From Gemmatimonadales bacterium (lineage in GTDB: Bacteria > Gemmatimonadota > Gemmatimonadetes > Longimicrobiales > Gaopeijiaceae), in NCBI GenBank assembly GCA_007692605.1, contig REBS01000102.1, positions 1 to 42,468 of the forward strand: a stretch of 42,468 bases of DNA, written 5' to 3'. The first letter of the stretch is position 1, and each line of letters begins with the position of its first letter. The translations under genes were made by a program, and so were the position numbers. Of this stretch, positions 8,609-16,922 are shown in pieces. The notes below the pieces were generated by a model. The model worked only from the letters and a program-made list of their open reading frames with translations, was not told the origin of the DNA and did not search any database.

Positions 8609-8624
8609 GCCTCAGCCTTCGGCG
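8589..8624. terminator. Hairpin spanning two convergent stop codons
   Basis: CGCCGAAGG (8589-8597) pairs perfectly with CCTTCGGCG (8616-8624) around an 18-base loop. It contains the stop codons of the acyltransferase (+) and the epimerase (-), which are 3 bases apart. The position suits a bidirectional transcription end, but neither strand has a T tract, so a classical intrinsic terminator is not supported. Confidence 0.35.
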
Positions 8625-9991
8625 CGCCCGAGGTGGAAGCGGAGCGCGTCCTCGAGGTCCGGGCGGAGGAACTCGAAGCCCGTGGCCTCGGCCTTCGCCG
8701 GCACCGCCCTTTGACCGAAGAGGAGGAGCTCGGTTCCCATCTCTCCCATCAGGGCCTTCACCGCAGGCGAGGGAACGGGAATCAGGGTGGGGCGGCGCAG
8801 GACCCGACCGAGCACGTCGGTGAAGGCGGCGTTCGGAAGGGGAGACGGTGCCGTCGCGTTCATCGCGCCCGACACGGCATCCCGACGAATCGCGTGCAGG
8901 ATCAGCCCGAGATGATCGTCGAGGTCGATCCACGACATGTACTGCGTCCCCTTCCCCACCCGACCGCCCACCCCGGACCGGAAGGGGAGGAGGAGGGTGC
9001 CGAGTACACCTCCCGTGGGTGAGAGGACGATCCCGGTCCGCAGGCGCACGACCCGGATTCCCGCGGTGCGGGCCGGCGAGGTGGCGCTCTCCCAGCGCCG
9101 GCAGACCTCGGCCAGAAAGCCCTCTCCCGACGAGGCTTCTTCGGTGAGCACCTCGTCGCTCCGATCTCCATAGAACCCAACGGCCGACGCCGAGACGAGA
9201 ACGCGGGGCCGACGGCGGAGTCCAGCGAGGGCCCGGGCCAGGGTGAGGGTACCGACCTCGCGGCTGCGCACGATCGCCTTGCGCTTGTCATCGGTCCACC
9301 GGACCCCGACGATCGGCTCCCCGGCCAGGTGGACCACCGCGTCGACGCCCTCGAGACGCTCCGCGTCGATCTCGCCGCGCGCCGGATCCCACCGGACCTC
9401 GTCGTCGCCCTCGGCACCGCCCCGGCGCAGGCGCAGCACGCGATGCCCCCCGCTTCGGAGCAGGTCCACGAGCGGCTGTCCGACCATCCCGGAGCTCCCT
9501 GTGACCGCTACCGTGAGCGCTTCACTCCCGCCGAACCAGCGATGTCGGGACAGATCGTCGGCGAGGCGCGTGCCCCGGAACCGGAAGAGACGCTCCAGGT
9601 TCGACTCGATGTACTGCCCTCCGAAGGCCTCCCCCAGGGAGCCGAGGGGAGCCTCCCACTCGATGACGTCCTCGAGTGCGCAGCGGCCCCCGTCGAGGGG
9701 CTCGAATCGGTGCTCGTGACGCCAAGCGCCGAAGGGCCCGCGGACCTGGGTGTCGACGAAGAGCCGATTCTCCTCGAACTCGCCGTGCTCGACCTCCCAT
9801 CGGAGCGTCGCCGGTCCCTTCCGGAGCTCGAGCACGACCCGGGCACCCGGACGGATCCCGCCTTCGCGCTCCACGACACGCACGGACTCCCATGGCGGCG
9901 TGAGGCGTTCGAAGGCGCCGGGGCGGGTGTGCCAGGCGAAGACCTCCTCGACCGGATGATCCAGTTCGACTCGGTGTCGGAATGTCGGCAT
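8612..9991 (-). CDS. SRPBCC domain fused to TIGR01777-family NAD(P)-dependent epimerase
   Basis: This 459-residue fusion has two parts. Residues 1 to about 155 form an SRPBCC/START-like ligand-binding domain (opening HRVELDHPVEEVFAWHT). Residues of about 160-455 form an extended short-chain dehydrogenase of the YfcH/SulA-like family, with the Rossmann motif VAVTGSSGMVGQPL, VVHLAGEPI, the active-site region SASAVGFYGD and a C-terminal DUF1731-like segment (LLFGQRAVPAKAEATGFEF). The fused form is known in several phyla; its substrate is not. It lies 51 bases downstream of the photolyase on the same strand and may be the last gene of that long transcript. Confidence 0.88.
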   Translation of the reverse strand: MPTFRHRVELDHPVEEVFAWHTRPGAFERLTPPWESVRVVEREGGIRPGARVVLELRKGPATLRWEVEHGEFEENRLFVDTQVRGPFGAWRHEHRFEPLDGGRCALEDVIEWEAPLGSLGEAFGGQYIESNLERLFRFRGTRLADDLSRHRWFGGSEALTVAVTGSSGMVGQPLVDLLRSGGHRVLRLRRGGAEGDDEVRWDPARGEIDAERLEGVDAVVHLAGEPIVGVRWTDDKRKAIVRSREVGTLTLARALAGLRRRPRVLVSASAVGFYGDRSDEVLTEEASSGEGFLAEVCRRWESATSPARTAGIRVVRLRTGIVLSPTGGVLGTLLLPFRSGVGGRVGKGTQYMSWIDLDDHLGLILHAIRRDAVSGAMNATAPSPLPNAAFTDVLGRVLRRPTLIPVPSPAVKALMGEMGTELLLFGQRAVPAKAEATGFEFLRPDLEDALRFHLGRAEG

Positions 9992-10042
9992 GAGGTCAGC
10001 TCGTTGCGGTGGGGTGGGTGGACGGGCGAACGAATCCTAAGA

Positions 10043-11563
10043 TCACAGGGAGAGGGCGGTCTGGGGGCCGAAGCGTTCGAGGTAGCGATCCACGTCGACC
10101 TTCCGGCGGGTGCTCTTCGAGGTCATCGATCGCACGGTGCCGAAGACCGAGCGCTCCGGCCAGCCGCGATCGTATCGCCCCAGGATCCAGAGGATGCCCG
10201 AGGTCGAATTCGGATTGCGGCCATCGATCGCCCACCGGTTGTTCAGCTCGAGCATGAGATCGAGGGCCTCGCGGGGGGAGGCGCTCCACTCGAGAATCTT
10301 CTTTCCCCAGAGCATCCGAAGGTAGTTGTGGATCGTGCCATCGGTGAGCAGCTGACGCTGGGCCGCGTTCCAGAGCGCGTCGTGCGTCGCGGCCGTCTCG
10401 AACTGGGTGCGGTCGTAGAGGTGAGGTCGTGGATCACCGGCATGCTCCGCCAGCGTCTGCCGCGCCCACTCGGGAAGGGTCTCGTACGCTTCGGGATCGT
10501 CGAGACGAAACGAAGTGGCATAGCCCAGCTCCCGCCAGGTGACGAGCTGATCGACGAAGGCCTCGGCCTCGGGAGACATTCCCCACCAGCCCTTGCGGCG
10601 CCCGTCCGCACGGTCCGAAAGCCTGCCGGGATTCCAGTCCTCGCGGTCGAAGAGCGCATTCAGGGTCTCGTGCGCCGAGATGTGACCCCAATGGAGGTAG
10701 GGGGACAGACCGCTGCTCACCTCCCGGTCCGGATGGTTTCGTCCGTCGATGTAGTCGGGGAGCCCGTCGGCCAGGAACCGGTCGAGCCGGGCCCGTGCCG
10801 GCTCGCGGCCCCCGGCGAAGGGGACCGGCGGTACGGCGGCATCGATGGGGAGCGCCGCCAGCGCGGCGGAATCGCCCTCCAGGAGCGATCGAGACGCCGG
10901 GGGCCAGCGATCGGTGATTTCGGACGAAAGCCCCGGAAAGGGAGGAAGCGGGTCTCCCTGGAGGGGGTAACTCGACGGGCCCTCCTCGAGCCACCCGGGC
11001 AGCGACTTGTGCAGGTGCCGTCGGAAGGAGTATGCCGTCTTGAACTCGCGGTCCGGCTGCCGGAGGGGAAGGATCCCGTTCGAGTCGACGGCCTCGAGCC
11101 GCACGGGAAGGGACCGGCCGGCGGCGGCGACCATGCGGGGCAGGAAGAACGAGGGGAATTCATCGGTCACGACCACGGCGGCCTGCTCGGCGAGGGCCGC
11201 CAGGAGTCCGGAGCCCGCTCCCTCCTCGGGCTCCACGTAGGGAAAATAGCCGTTCCGCGAGCGCTCGAGCCGCCGGGCATGCTCGGCCATCCCCTCGATG
11301 CAGAAGCGGTGCAGTCGGTGACTCGCCCAGCGGTATCCCGAGCGCAGGGGCTCGAAGACGAGGAGGGGGCGGTCCAGTTCGCGGGCCCAGGCGACCGCCC
11401 GCTCGAGCCCGTAATTCCACTCGAGCCGCCGCGCCGCGATCATCCAGTAGATCACGTGGGCGCGGTCGGGGTGGACCGGGGCATCGTTCACGGCACGGAT
11501 CCGGAGCGACGGGACCGAGCCGTTCAGCCCCGGTGGGGATTCGGACGACGGGGGTGCGTTCAT
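10043..11563 (-). CDS. phrB: Class II CPD (deoxyribodipyrimidine) photolyase
   Basis: This 506-residue FAD-dependent enzyme repairs cyclobutane pyrimidine dimers with light. The N-terminal alpha/beta domain (VIYWMIAARRLEWN, typical of class II) is followed by the FAD-binding helical domain. Motifs are GLSPYLHWGHIS, RELGYA, THDALWNAAQRQLL, IHNYLRMLWGKKILEW and the class II tail LNNRWAIDGRNPNSTSGI with RSVFG. These distinguish it from class I photolyases and cryptochromes. It begins 44 bases after the hybrid kinase stop on the same strand, so it is probably cotranscribed with the phosphorelay. That hints at a light- or damage-related role for the relay but does not prove one. Confidence 0.92.
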   Translation of the reverse strand: MNAPPSSESPPGLNGSVPSLRIRAVNDAPVHPDRAHVIYWMIAARRLEWNYGLERAVAWARELDRPLLVFEPLRSGYRWASHRLHRFCIEGMAEHARRLERSRNGYFPYVEPEEGAGSGLLAALAEQAAVVVTDEFPSFFLPRMVAAAGRSLPVRLEAVDSNGILPLRQPDREFKTAYSFRRHLHKSLPGWLEEGPSSYPLQGDPLPPFPGLSSEITDRWPPASRSLLEGDSAALAALPIDAAVPPVPFAGGREPARARLDRFLADGLPDYIDGRNHPDREVSSGLSPYLHWGHISAHETLNALFDREDWNPGRLSDRADGRRKGWWGMSPEAEAFVDQLVTWRELGYATSFRLDDPEAYETLPEWARQTLAEHAGDPRPHLYDRTQFETAATHDALWNAAQRQLLTDGTIHNYLRMLWGKKILEWSASPREALDLMLELNNRWAIDGRNPNSTSGILWILGRYDRGWPERSVFGTVRSMTSKSTRRKVDVDRYLERFGPQTALSL

Positions 11564-11607
11564 GAGAGGCGGGTACCCGCCTTCGTCCCGGGCGTTTCGG
11601 ACGGCCC

Positions 11608-14600
11608 TCAGCCGCCTCCGCCCACCTCGAACATCCGGTCCAGCACCGATCGCAGGTGGCCCTCGACCTCGGCACCCTTCTGAATCACCCGCACCCCATG
11701 CTCATCGAGGAGTCGGGCCTCTTCGGCCGCCAGGTCCTTCGCCGTCAGGACCACGACGGGGATCCGGGTCAGCTCCTTCGACTCCCTCATCCGGCCGAGC
11801 AGCGTGAAGCCGTCCATCTCGGGCATCATGAGGTCGAGGATCACGAGGTCCACGGGGTGTCGACTCAGGTGTTCGAGCGCATCTTTCCCGTTCGAAACCC
11901 CATCGACCTGCAGCCCGGCCTCGCGCAGATATCGGGTCAGGAGCAGGCGGGCGTCGGGGTTGTCCTCGACCACCAGGACCCGTCCGCTGCCCTCGGTGAG
12001 GTTGCGGGAGAGGATGCGGGCGAGTTCGTCCCGATCGACCGGCTTGTCGAGGAGGTCGACCGCGCCCAGCACCTGTCCGCCCCCTTCTTCCGCCACGATG
12101 CTGATCACCACGACGGGCGTCCCGCGAAGCACGGCGTCCTCGCGGATCGCCCGGAGCAGCTCCCACCCGCTCATCCGGGGCATCATGAGATCGACGGTGA
12201 TCAGATCCGGCGACTCCCGCCGGGCGACCTCGAGCCCCTCCACCCCGTCGGCCGCCGTGATCACCCGGCACCCGAGGTCCTGCAGGTAGTGCGTGAGCAG
12301 GTCCCGGGAGTCCGCCTCGTCATCGACCACCAGCACCTTTCGTCCCTCCAGCACCTGGGCGGGCTCCACGGGCCGGCCTCCGGACCACCGGGCGGTGGGC
12401 GGGGCGTCGAGGGCTTCGAGCCGGCTCTCGCCCCCTTCGTCGCCCGGGACCAGGCGGATCGAAAAGCTCGACCCCTCACCCACCTCACTCTCGACCTCGA
12501 GCTCGTACCCCATGAGCGTGCAGAGCGAACGGGAGATGGTCAGTCCGAGCCCGGTCCCCCCGAAGCGACGGGCGGTCCCCGAATCCGCCTGCTGAAAGGC
12601 GTGGAAGATCGCGTCGAGTCGATCCTGGGGAATCCCGATCCCCGTGTCCTGCACCTCGATCCTCGCCGGAGTGCGACCGTCGGCCTCGGTGCAGACCCTC
12701 AGGGTCACCGACCCTTCTTCGGTGAACTTCAGCGCGTTCGCGACCAGGTTGATGAGTACCTGCTTCAGCTTGCCCAGATCGGTCCGAAACGGCGCGGGAT
12801 CGCCCTCGACCTCCCAGCGAAGATCCACCTTCGTTCCACTCACCTGGGACTCGAGCTGCGAGACGGTTTCGCGGACGAGACGTCTCAGGTCGACCGATTC
12901 GATCTGCAGCTCCATCCGTCCCGCCTCGATCTTGGAGAGGTCCAGGATCTCGTTGATCAGGGTCAGCAGGTGTTTCCCGTTGACGAGGATCCGCTCCATG
13001 TAGCCGCGCTCCCGGTCCTCCATCGACTCCCCGTGCTTCTTGAGGAGGATGTTGGCGAAGCCGATGATCGAGTTCAGCGGGGTCCGAAGCTCGTGGCTCA
13101 TGTTCGCCAGGAACTGGCTCTTGGTCCGACTCGCCTCCTCGGCATCCTTCTTGGCACGGCGGAGGGCTTCCTCGACCTTCCTCCGTCGGGTCACGTCGCG
13201 TGAGAAGACCACGACGCCGGAGGGTCCACCCTTCGCCCCCTCGATCGGATTGAAGTAGAGATCGAAGGTTCGCACCTGGCCATCGACGCGCTCCTCGCGG
13301 ACCGCCGTGAACCGGGTGCCCGCGAGCGCCCGGTCGTAGCAGCTCCGAAACCAAGAGAGGGCGTCGGGTGAGACGAGCGCCCCAAGCGGGTCCCCGACCT
13401 TCGGCGATCGCCCCGTGATCACCTCGAGAATCAGTGCATAGGCCGTATTGAAGGTGATCAGCCGATGCTGACGGTCCACCGACCAGATCGCGTCGCCGGT
13501 GCTCTCGAACACGGCCTGCAGATTCGCCTGAAAGTGCTTCAGCTCCTCTTCGGCTTTGCGTTCACTCGATCGGTCCCGGAGGATGCTCAATATCGCCACG
13601 GGCCGACCCTCGACGAGCCGGGCGTTGAGGCTGGCCGAGCAGGCGACCAGGGAGCCGTCCCTCGCCTCGAGGGTCATCGGGACGTCGGTCAGGGAGTCGC
13701 CCTTCTCAACCCGTCGCATCGCATCCCGGACTGCGGCTTTCGATGATGGGTGGAGCAGGTCGAGGAGGGTGCGGTCGGACAGCTCGTCGATGGAGTAGCC
13801 GACCCTCTTGGTCCATCGCGCGTTCACATACTGGAACCGGCCCTCGGAATCGATGCTCTGCACCAGGTCCTGCGCCTCGTCGAGCAGCCCGTAGAGGCTT
13901 CGCTCGGTTTCACCGGACCGACGCTCGGACTCGCTGCGACTTCGAGCCTCCCGGGCCGCCTCCGCGCGGGCCTTCATCAACGATCTTCGAAGCGCCGGCT
14001 CCCGCCTCGCATCGGCCAATACCCCGGTCGTGAGCCCGAACGCGGCGATCCCGACGGCGAGCACGAGGAGCCCCGCAGCCCAGAGGTGACCGGGGTCGCC
14101 GATTCCGGTCGAGAAGGAGCGAGGTCCCAGATACGCCAATGCCCCCAGCAGTGCCAGGCCCATGATCCCCCGCCATTCGATCCCGCGACTCCACCGTCGG
14201 GAGCGCAGGAGGATCAGAAAGGCGAGCGCAAAGAGAAGGCCGGGTAGCACCTCGTGTGGCGAAGGGAGGACGGGGCCGGAGGGCGGAGGCCATCGGGTGG
14301 CCAGAAAGCCCGGCACGACGCCGAACCCGATGACCAGCCCCCCTGTCGCGAGTGCGGTGGCGCGGATCCGGGAGTCCCCACGACCGGGAAGGGTGCTCCA
14401 GGCAGCCACGACCAGCAGGAGGGCCATCGGAGTCCCGGCGCTGACACCGACCCATCCCGCCCGGACCACCGCGGGGGACGGATCCGGCCCGAAGAATCCA
14501 GGAAACCCCGTCGCGGCAAAAAACAGGTGCAGGACCGATCCGGCCCCGAGGGCCAGGCCCACCCGGGCCAGCGCGGGATCCTCGCGTACCGGAGCCAGGC

Positions 14601-14775
14601 CCAACGCGAGGACCGCCACCCAGAGGGCGAGGACCCCGACGATCCCGTTCATCGCCGCCACCACCCCGGGCATCGAAGGAAGAGTCCACAGAAGTACCCC
14701 CGCTCCGACCACGACGCCACCGAGGAGGAGCCCCCCGATCGTTCGGAGGCCGCTCCCAGCCTCCGGGTCGCTCAT
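11608..14775 (-). CDS. Membrane hybrid histidine kinase: multi-TM, PAS, PAS, HisKA, HATPase, REC, REC
   Basis: The protein is 1055 residues. About eight hydrophobic segments occupy residues 11-250 (no named sensor module recognised), then a charged helical linker (255-300). Two PAS domains follow at about 295-405 and 412-530. HisKA lies at 545-620, with the phospho-His in SHELRTP (H561). The HATPase domain spans about 660-775, with N680, DTGIGIP and GGTGLGL. Two receivers follow: REC1 (812-925; D862, K911) and REC2 (931-1045; D981, K1033). Both receivers keep their key acidic residues. The ATG overlaps the TGA of the response regulator gene (14772-14775). With the adjacent Hpt and receiver genes it has all parts of a multistep phosphorelay. 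The signal sensed is unknown. Confidence 0.93.
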   Translation of the reverse strand: MSDPEAGSGLRTIGGLLLGGVVVGAGVLLWTLPSMPGVVAAMNGIVGVLALWVAVLALGLAPVREDPALARVGLALGAGSVLHLFFAATGFPGFFGPDPSPAVVRAGWVGVSAGTPMALLLVVAAWSTLPGRGDSRIRATALATGGLVIGFGVVPGFLATRWPPPSGPVLPSPHEVLPGLLFALAFLILLRSRRWSRGIEWRGIMGLALLGALAYLGPRSFSTGIGDPGHLWAAGLLVLAVGIAAFGLTTGVLADARREPALRRSLMKARAEAAREARSRSESERRSGETERSLYGLLDEAQDLVQSIDSEGRFQYVNARWTKRVGYSIDELSDRTLLDLLHPSSKAAVRDAMRRVEKGDSLTDVPMTLEARDGSLVACSASLNARLVEGRPVAILSILRDRSSERKAEEELKHFQANLQAVFESTGDAIWSVDRQHRLITFNTAYALILEVITGRSPKVGDPLGALVSPDALSWFRSCYDRALAGTRFTAVREERVDGQVRTFDLYFNPIEGAKGGPSGVVVFSRDVTRRRKVEEALRRAKKDAEEASRTKSQFLANMSHELRTPLNSIIGFANILLKKHGESMEDRERGYMERILVNGKHLLTLINEILDLSKIEAGRMELQIESVDLRRLVRETVSQLESQVSGTKVDLRWEVEGDPAPFRTDLGKLKQVLINLVANALKFTEEGSVTLRVCTEADGRTPARIEVQDTGIGIPQDRLDAIFHAFQQADSGTARRFGGTGLGLTISRSLCTLMGYELEVESEVGEGSSFSIRLVPGDEGGESRLEALDAPPTARWSGGRPVEPAQVLEGRKVLVVDDEADSRDLLTHYLQDLGCRVITAADGVEGLEVARRESPDLITVDLMMPRMSGWELLRAIREDAVLRGTPVVVISIVAEEGGGQVLGAVDLLDKPVDRDELARILSRNLTEGSGRVLVVEDNPDARLLLTRYLREAGLQVDGVSNGKDALEHLSRHPVDLVILDLMMPEMDGFTLLGRMRESKELTRIPVVVLTAKDLAAEEARLLDEHGVRVIQKGAEVEGHLRSVLDRMFEVGGGG

Positions 14776-15152
14776 CCCGCAGCATTCCTTTGCAGGAGGT
14801 CATGGATCGTGTCGATCAACAGTTCATCGTCGACGATGGGCTTGGTGAGGTAGTGGTCGAAGCCCATTGCCAGGAATCGCTCACGGTCGCCGGCCATCGC
14901 GTGCGCGGTGAGAGCGATCGCCGGGATCGCCTTGAGAGACGGGTCCTCGCGCATGTGCCGGAGCACTTCGGTCCCATCCATCTCGGGGAGCGAGATATCG
15001 AGGAGGACCAGACTCGGGGGCCGCTCCCGAAGGCCCCGGAGGGCATCGGCGCCATTTTCGTACTCCTCGATCTCGAACTCGTCCTCGAGGATCGCCTGCA
15101 CCAGGAGGCGATTGTCGGGGTTGTCCTCGACCAGGGCGATGAACGGCTTCAT
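14772..15152 (-). CDS. Single-domain response regulator (CheY-like receiver)
   Basis: This stand-alone receiver of 126 residues has no output domain. The canonical residues are present: acidic pair E9/D10 (VEDNPDN), phospho-acceptor D52 (LLDISLPEMDG), T82 (ALTAHAM) and K104 (YLTKP). It is the type often paired with hybrid kinases as a phosphate shuttle or diffusible effector. It overlaps the Hpt gene upstream and the hybrid kinase gene downstream by four bases each (ATGA), so near-stoichiometric, coupled translation is likely. Confidence 0.93.
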   Translation of the reverse strand: MKPFIALVEDNPDNRLLVQAILEDEFEIEEYENGADALRGLRERPPSLVLLDISLPEMDGTEVLRHMREDPSLKAIPAIALTAHAMAGDRERFLAMGFDHYLTKPIVDDELLIDTIHDLLQRNAAG

Positions 15153-15532
15153 TCCGTCTTCTCCTTCACATTTCGGTCGCGAGCCTGGATCATGGCCCGG
15201 AGCGTCGCGTCGTAGGTGGTGTCCAGCTCGGGCAGGAGGGCCCGGGCTTCATCGAGACGGGATTCCTCTCCGAGGGTCTCCATGCGCTGCGCGAGCGCTC
15301 GGGTCTGTTCTGCTCCCAGGTTTCCGCAGGAGGACTTCAGGGAGTGGGCCCCCCGCTCGATCGCGTCGGCATCCCCGTCCGTGACCCCGGTTCGGATCTG
15401 GTCCATTCTCGCCGGAGTGTTCTGGATGAACAGCTCGATCATCTTCCGGAGCAGCTCGTCGCCCCCCCATTCGCGCAGTCGCACGAAGGCGGCCGGATCC
15501 AGAAGCGGCCCTCCGCTCTCGGGCTCCGTCAT
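15149..15532 (-). CDS. Hpt-domain phosphotransfer protein
   Basis: This 127-residue protein has a histidine phosphotransfer four-helix domain. The active-site His is H63 in GAHSLKSSCGNLGA, matching the family consensus AHxLKGSS..LG. There is no kinase or receiver part, so it should relay phosphate between receivers of the adjacent hybrid kinase and the single-domain regulator. I start it at the ATG at 15532, which overlaps the rpe stop by four bases. The same frame stays open upstream, but that stretch lies inside rpe and reads as Arg/Gly-rich shadow sequence. Confidence 0.9.
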   Translation of the reverse strand: MTEPESGGPLLDPAAFVRLREWGGDELLRKMIELFIQNTPARMDQIRTGVTDGDADAIERGAHSLKSSCGNLGAEQTRALAQRMETLGEESRLDEARALLPELDTTYDATLRAMIQARDRNVKEKTE

Positions 15533-16218
15533 GGTCCACCCTCCGCGGCCGCGCGGAGTTCCCGTATCGCGGCCGAGACGCCGGCCTCGTGCCCGTATAC
15601 CGCCGATCCGGCGACCAGAACCTCGGCCCCCGCCTCGACCACCCCCGGGGCGGTCGTCCGGTCGACGCCTCCATCCACCTCGATCAGGCAGTCCGAGCCG
15701 TCCGGTCGTTCGGTACCGAACCCGGCGATCAGTTCCCGGGCTCTGCGCACCTTGTCGAGCGAGTGCGCGATGAATCGCTGCCCCCCGAAGCCGGGGTTGA
15801 CGGTCATGATCACGAGCAGGTCCAGTTCGTGGACGATCTCGCGAACCGCCTCGACCGGAGTCGAGGGATTCAGGGCGACGCCGCATCGGGTTCCGGCCTG
15901 ACGAATCTGGTCCAGGACCCTGTGCAGGTGGGGGCAGACCTCGTGGTGGACGCTGATCCAGTCAGCACCGGCATCGGCGAAGGCCTCGATGTACCGGTCC
16001 GGACCCTCGATCATCAGGTGCACGTCTACGGGAAGGGAGGTGGCGTCGCGAACCGCTCGCGTGACGGCGGGCCCGATGGTGATATTCGGCACGAAGTGTC
16101 CGTCCATCACATCGACGTGGATCCAGTCGGCGCCCCCCTCTTCGGCACGGTTCACCTCTTCGGTGAGGCGGCCGAAGTCCGCGGAGAGGATGGACGGCGC
16201 GATGCGAATGCGGCTCAT
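15529..16218 (-). CDS. rpe: Ribulose-phosphate 3-epimerase
   Basis: This 229-residue TIM barrel interconverts D-ribulose 5-phosphate and D-xylulose 5-phosphate. Recognisable motifs are IAPSILSADFGRL at the N terminus, HVDVMDGHFVPNITIGP (metal and catalytic Asp), VDVHLMIEGP, VNPGFGGQRFI (phosphate grip) and IEVDGGV. Length is normal. It overlaps rpiA upstream and the Hpt gene downstream by four bases each, so a central carbon enzyme is translationally chained to a signalling protein. Confidence 0.96.
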   Translation of the reverse strand: MSRIRIAPSILSADFGRLTEEVNRAEEGGADWIHVDVMDGHFVPNITIGPAVTRAVRDATSLPVDVHLMIEGPDRYIEAFADAGADWISVHHEVCPHLHRVLDQIRQAGTRCGVALNPSTPVEAVREIVHELDLLVIMTVNPGFGGQRFIAHSLDKVRRARELIAGFGTERPDGSDCLIEVDGGVDRTTAPGVVEAGAEVLVAGSAVYGHEAGVSAAIRELRAAAEGGP

Positions 16219-16922
16219 GAAGACCCCCGATCCAGAATCTCGAGATGGTCGGGGTCGCCGATCACCACACGGTCGGCCACCCCCAGAAAGAGCCCGGACT
16301 CCATCACTCCTGCCCGACGCGCCAGTGCGTCATCGAGCTCCCGCGCGTCCGGGATGCCTCCGGGGAAACCCAGGTCCACGATCAGATTTCCGTTGTCGGT
16401 CATGAAGGGCTCACCCTGGAGGGTCCGGCGCAGGGTGGGAACCGCGTCGAGCTCCCGAAACCAGGGGAGGTGCGCCTCCCACCCGAACGAGGCCACCTCG
16501 ACCGGTAACGGGGACCGGGTCCCCAGCCGAGCCACGCGCTTCGCCGGATCCACGATCACCACGAAGCGGTCGGCGGCCTGCACGACCATCTTTTCACGAA
16601 GAAGCGCGCCTCCGAGTCCCTTGATGAGATCGAGCGCCGGGTCCACCTCGTCGGCGCCATCGACCGCCAGGTCGATCCGCCCCGCCTGGTGGAGCTCGAG
16701 GAGAGGAATCTGCAGCGCGGTGGCCCGAGCGTCCGTGTCCCGCGAGGTCGGGACGCCCCGAATGTCCTCGAGATCACCGGCTGCGAGCGCCGCGCCCAGC
16801 CCTTCCAGGAAATACCGGACGGTGCTGCCCGTCCCGAGTCCGAGGGTCATGCCCGAACGTACCTCGGCGAGGGCAGCCCGCGCCGCCGCGCGCTTTCCGT
16901 TCTCCCCCTTTGTGGTCGTCAA
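16215..16922 (-). CDS. rpiA: Ribose-5-phosphate isomerase A
   Basis: This enzyme interconverts ribose 5-phosphate and ribulose 5-phosphate. Motifs are LGLGTGSTVRYFLEGL (phosphate and substrate loop), VPTSRDT, DLAVDGADEVDPALDLIKGLGGALLREK split around the catalytic DGADE, and LPVEVASFG. The best start is TTG at 16922. It gives 235 residues, a typical length, and its first bases overlap the TGA of the aldolase gene (TTGA, 16919-16922), following the 4-base-overlap pattern of the whole train. No ATG or GTG start nearby gives a sensible N terminus; the open frame further upstream lies inside the aldolase gene. Confidence 0.93.
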   Translation of the reverse strand: MTTTKGENGKRAAARAALAEVRSGMTLGLGTGSTVRYFLEGLGAALAAGDLEDIRGVPTSRDTDARATALQIPLLELHQAGRIDLAVDGADEVDPALDLIKGLGGALLREKMVVQAADRFVVIVDPAKRVARLGTRSPLPVEVASFGWEAHLPWFRELDAVPTLRRTLQGEPFMTDNGNLIVDLGFPGGIPDARELDDALARRAGVMESGLFLGVADRVVIGDPDHLEILDRGSS

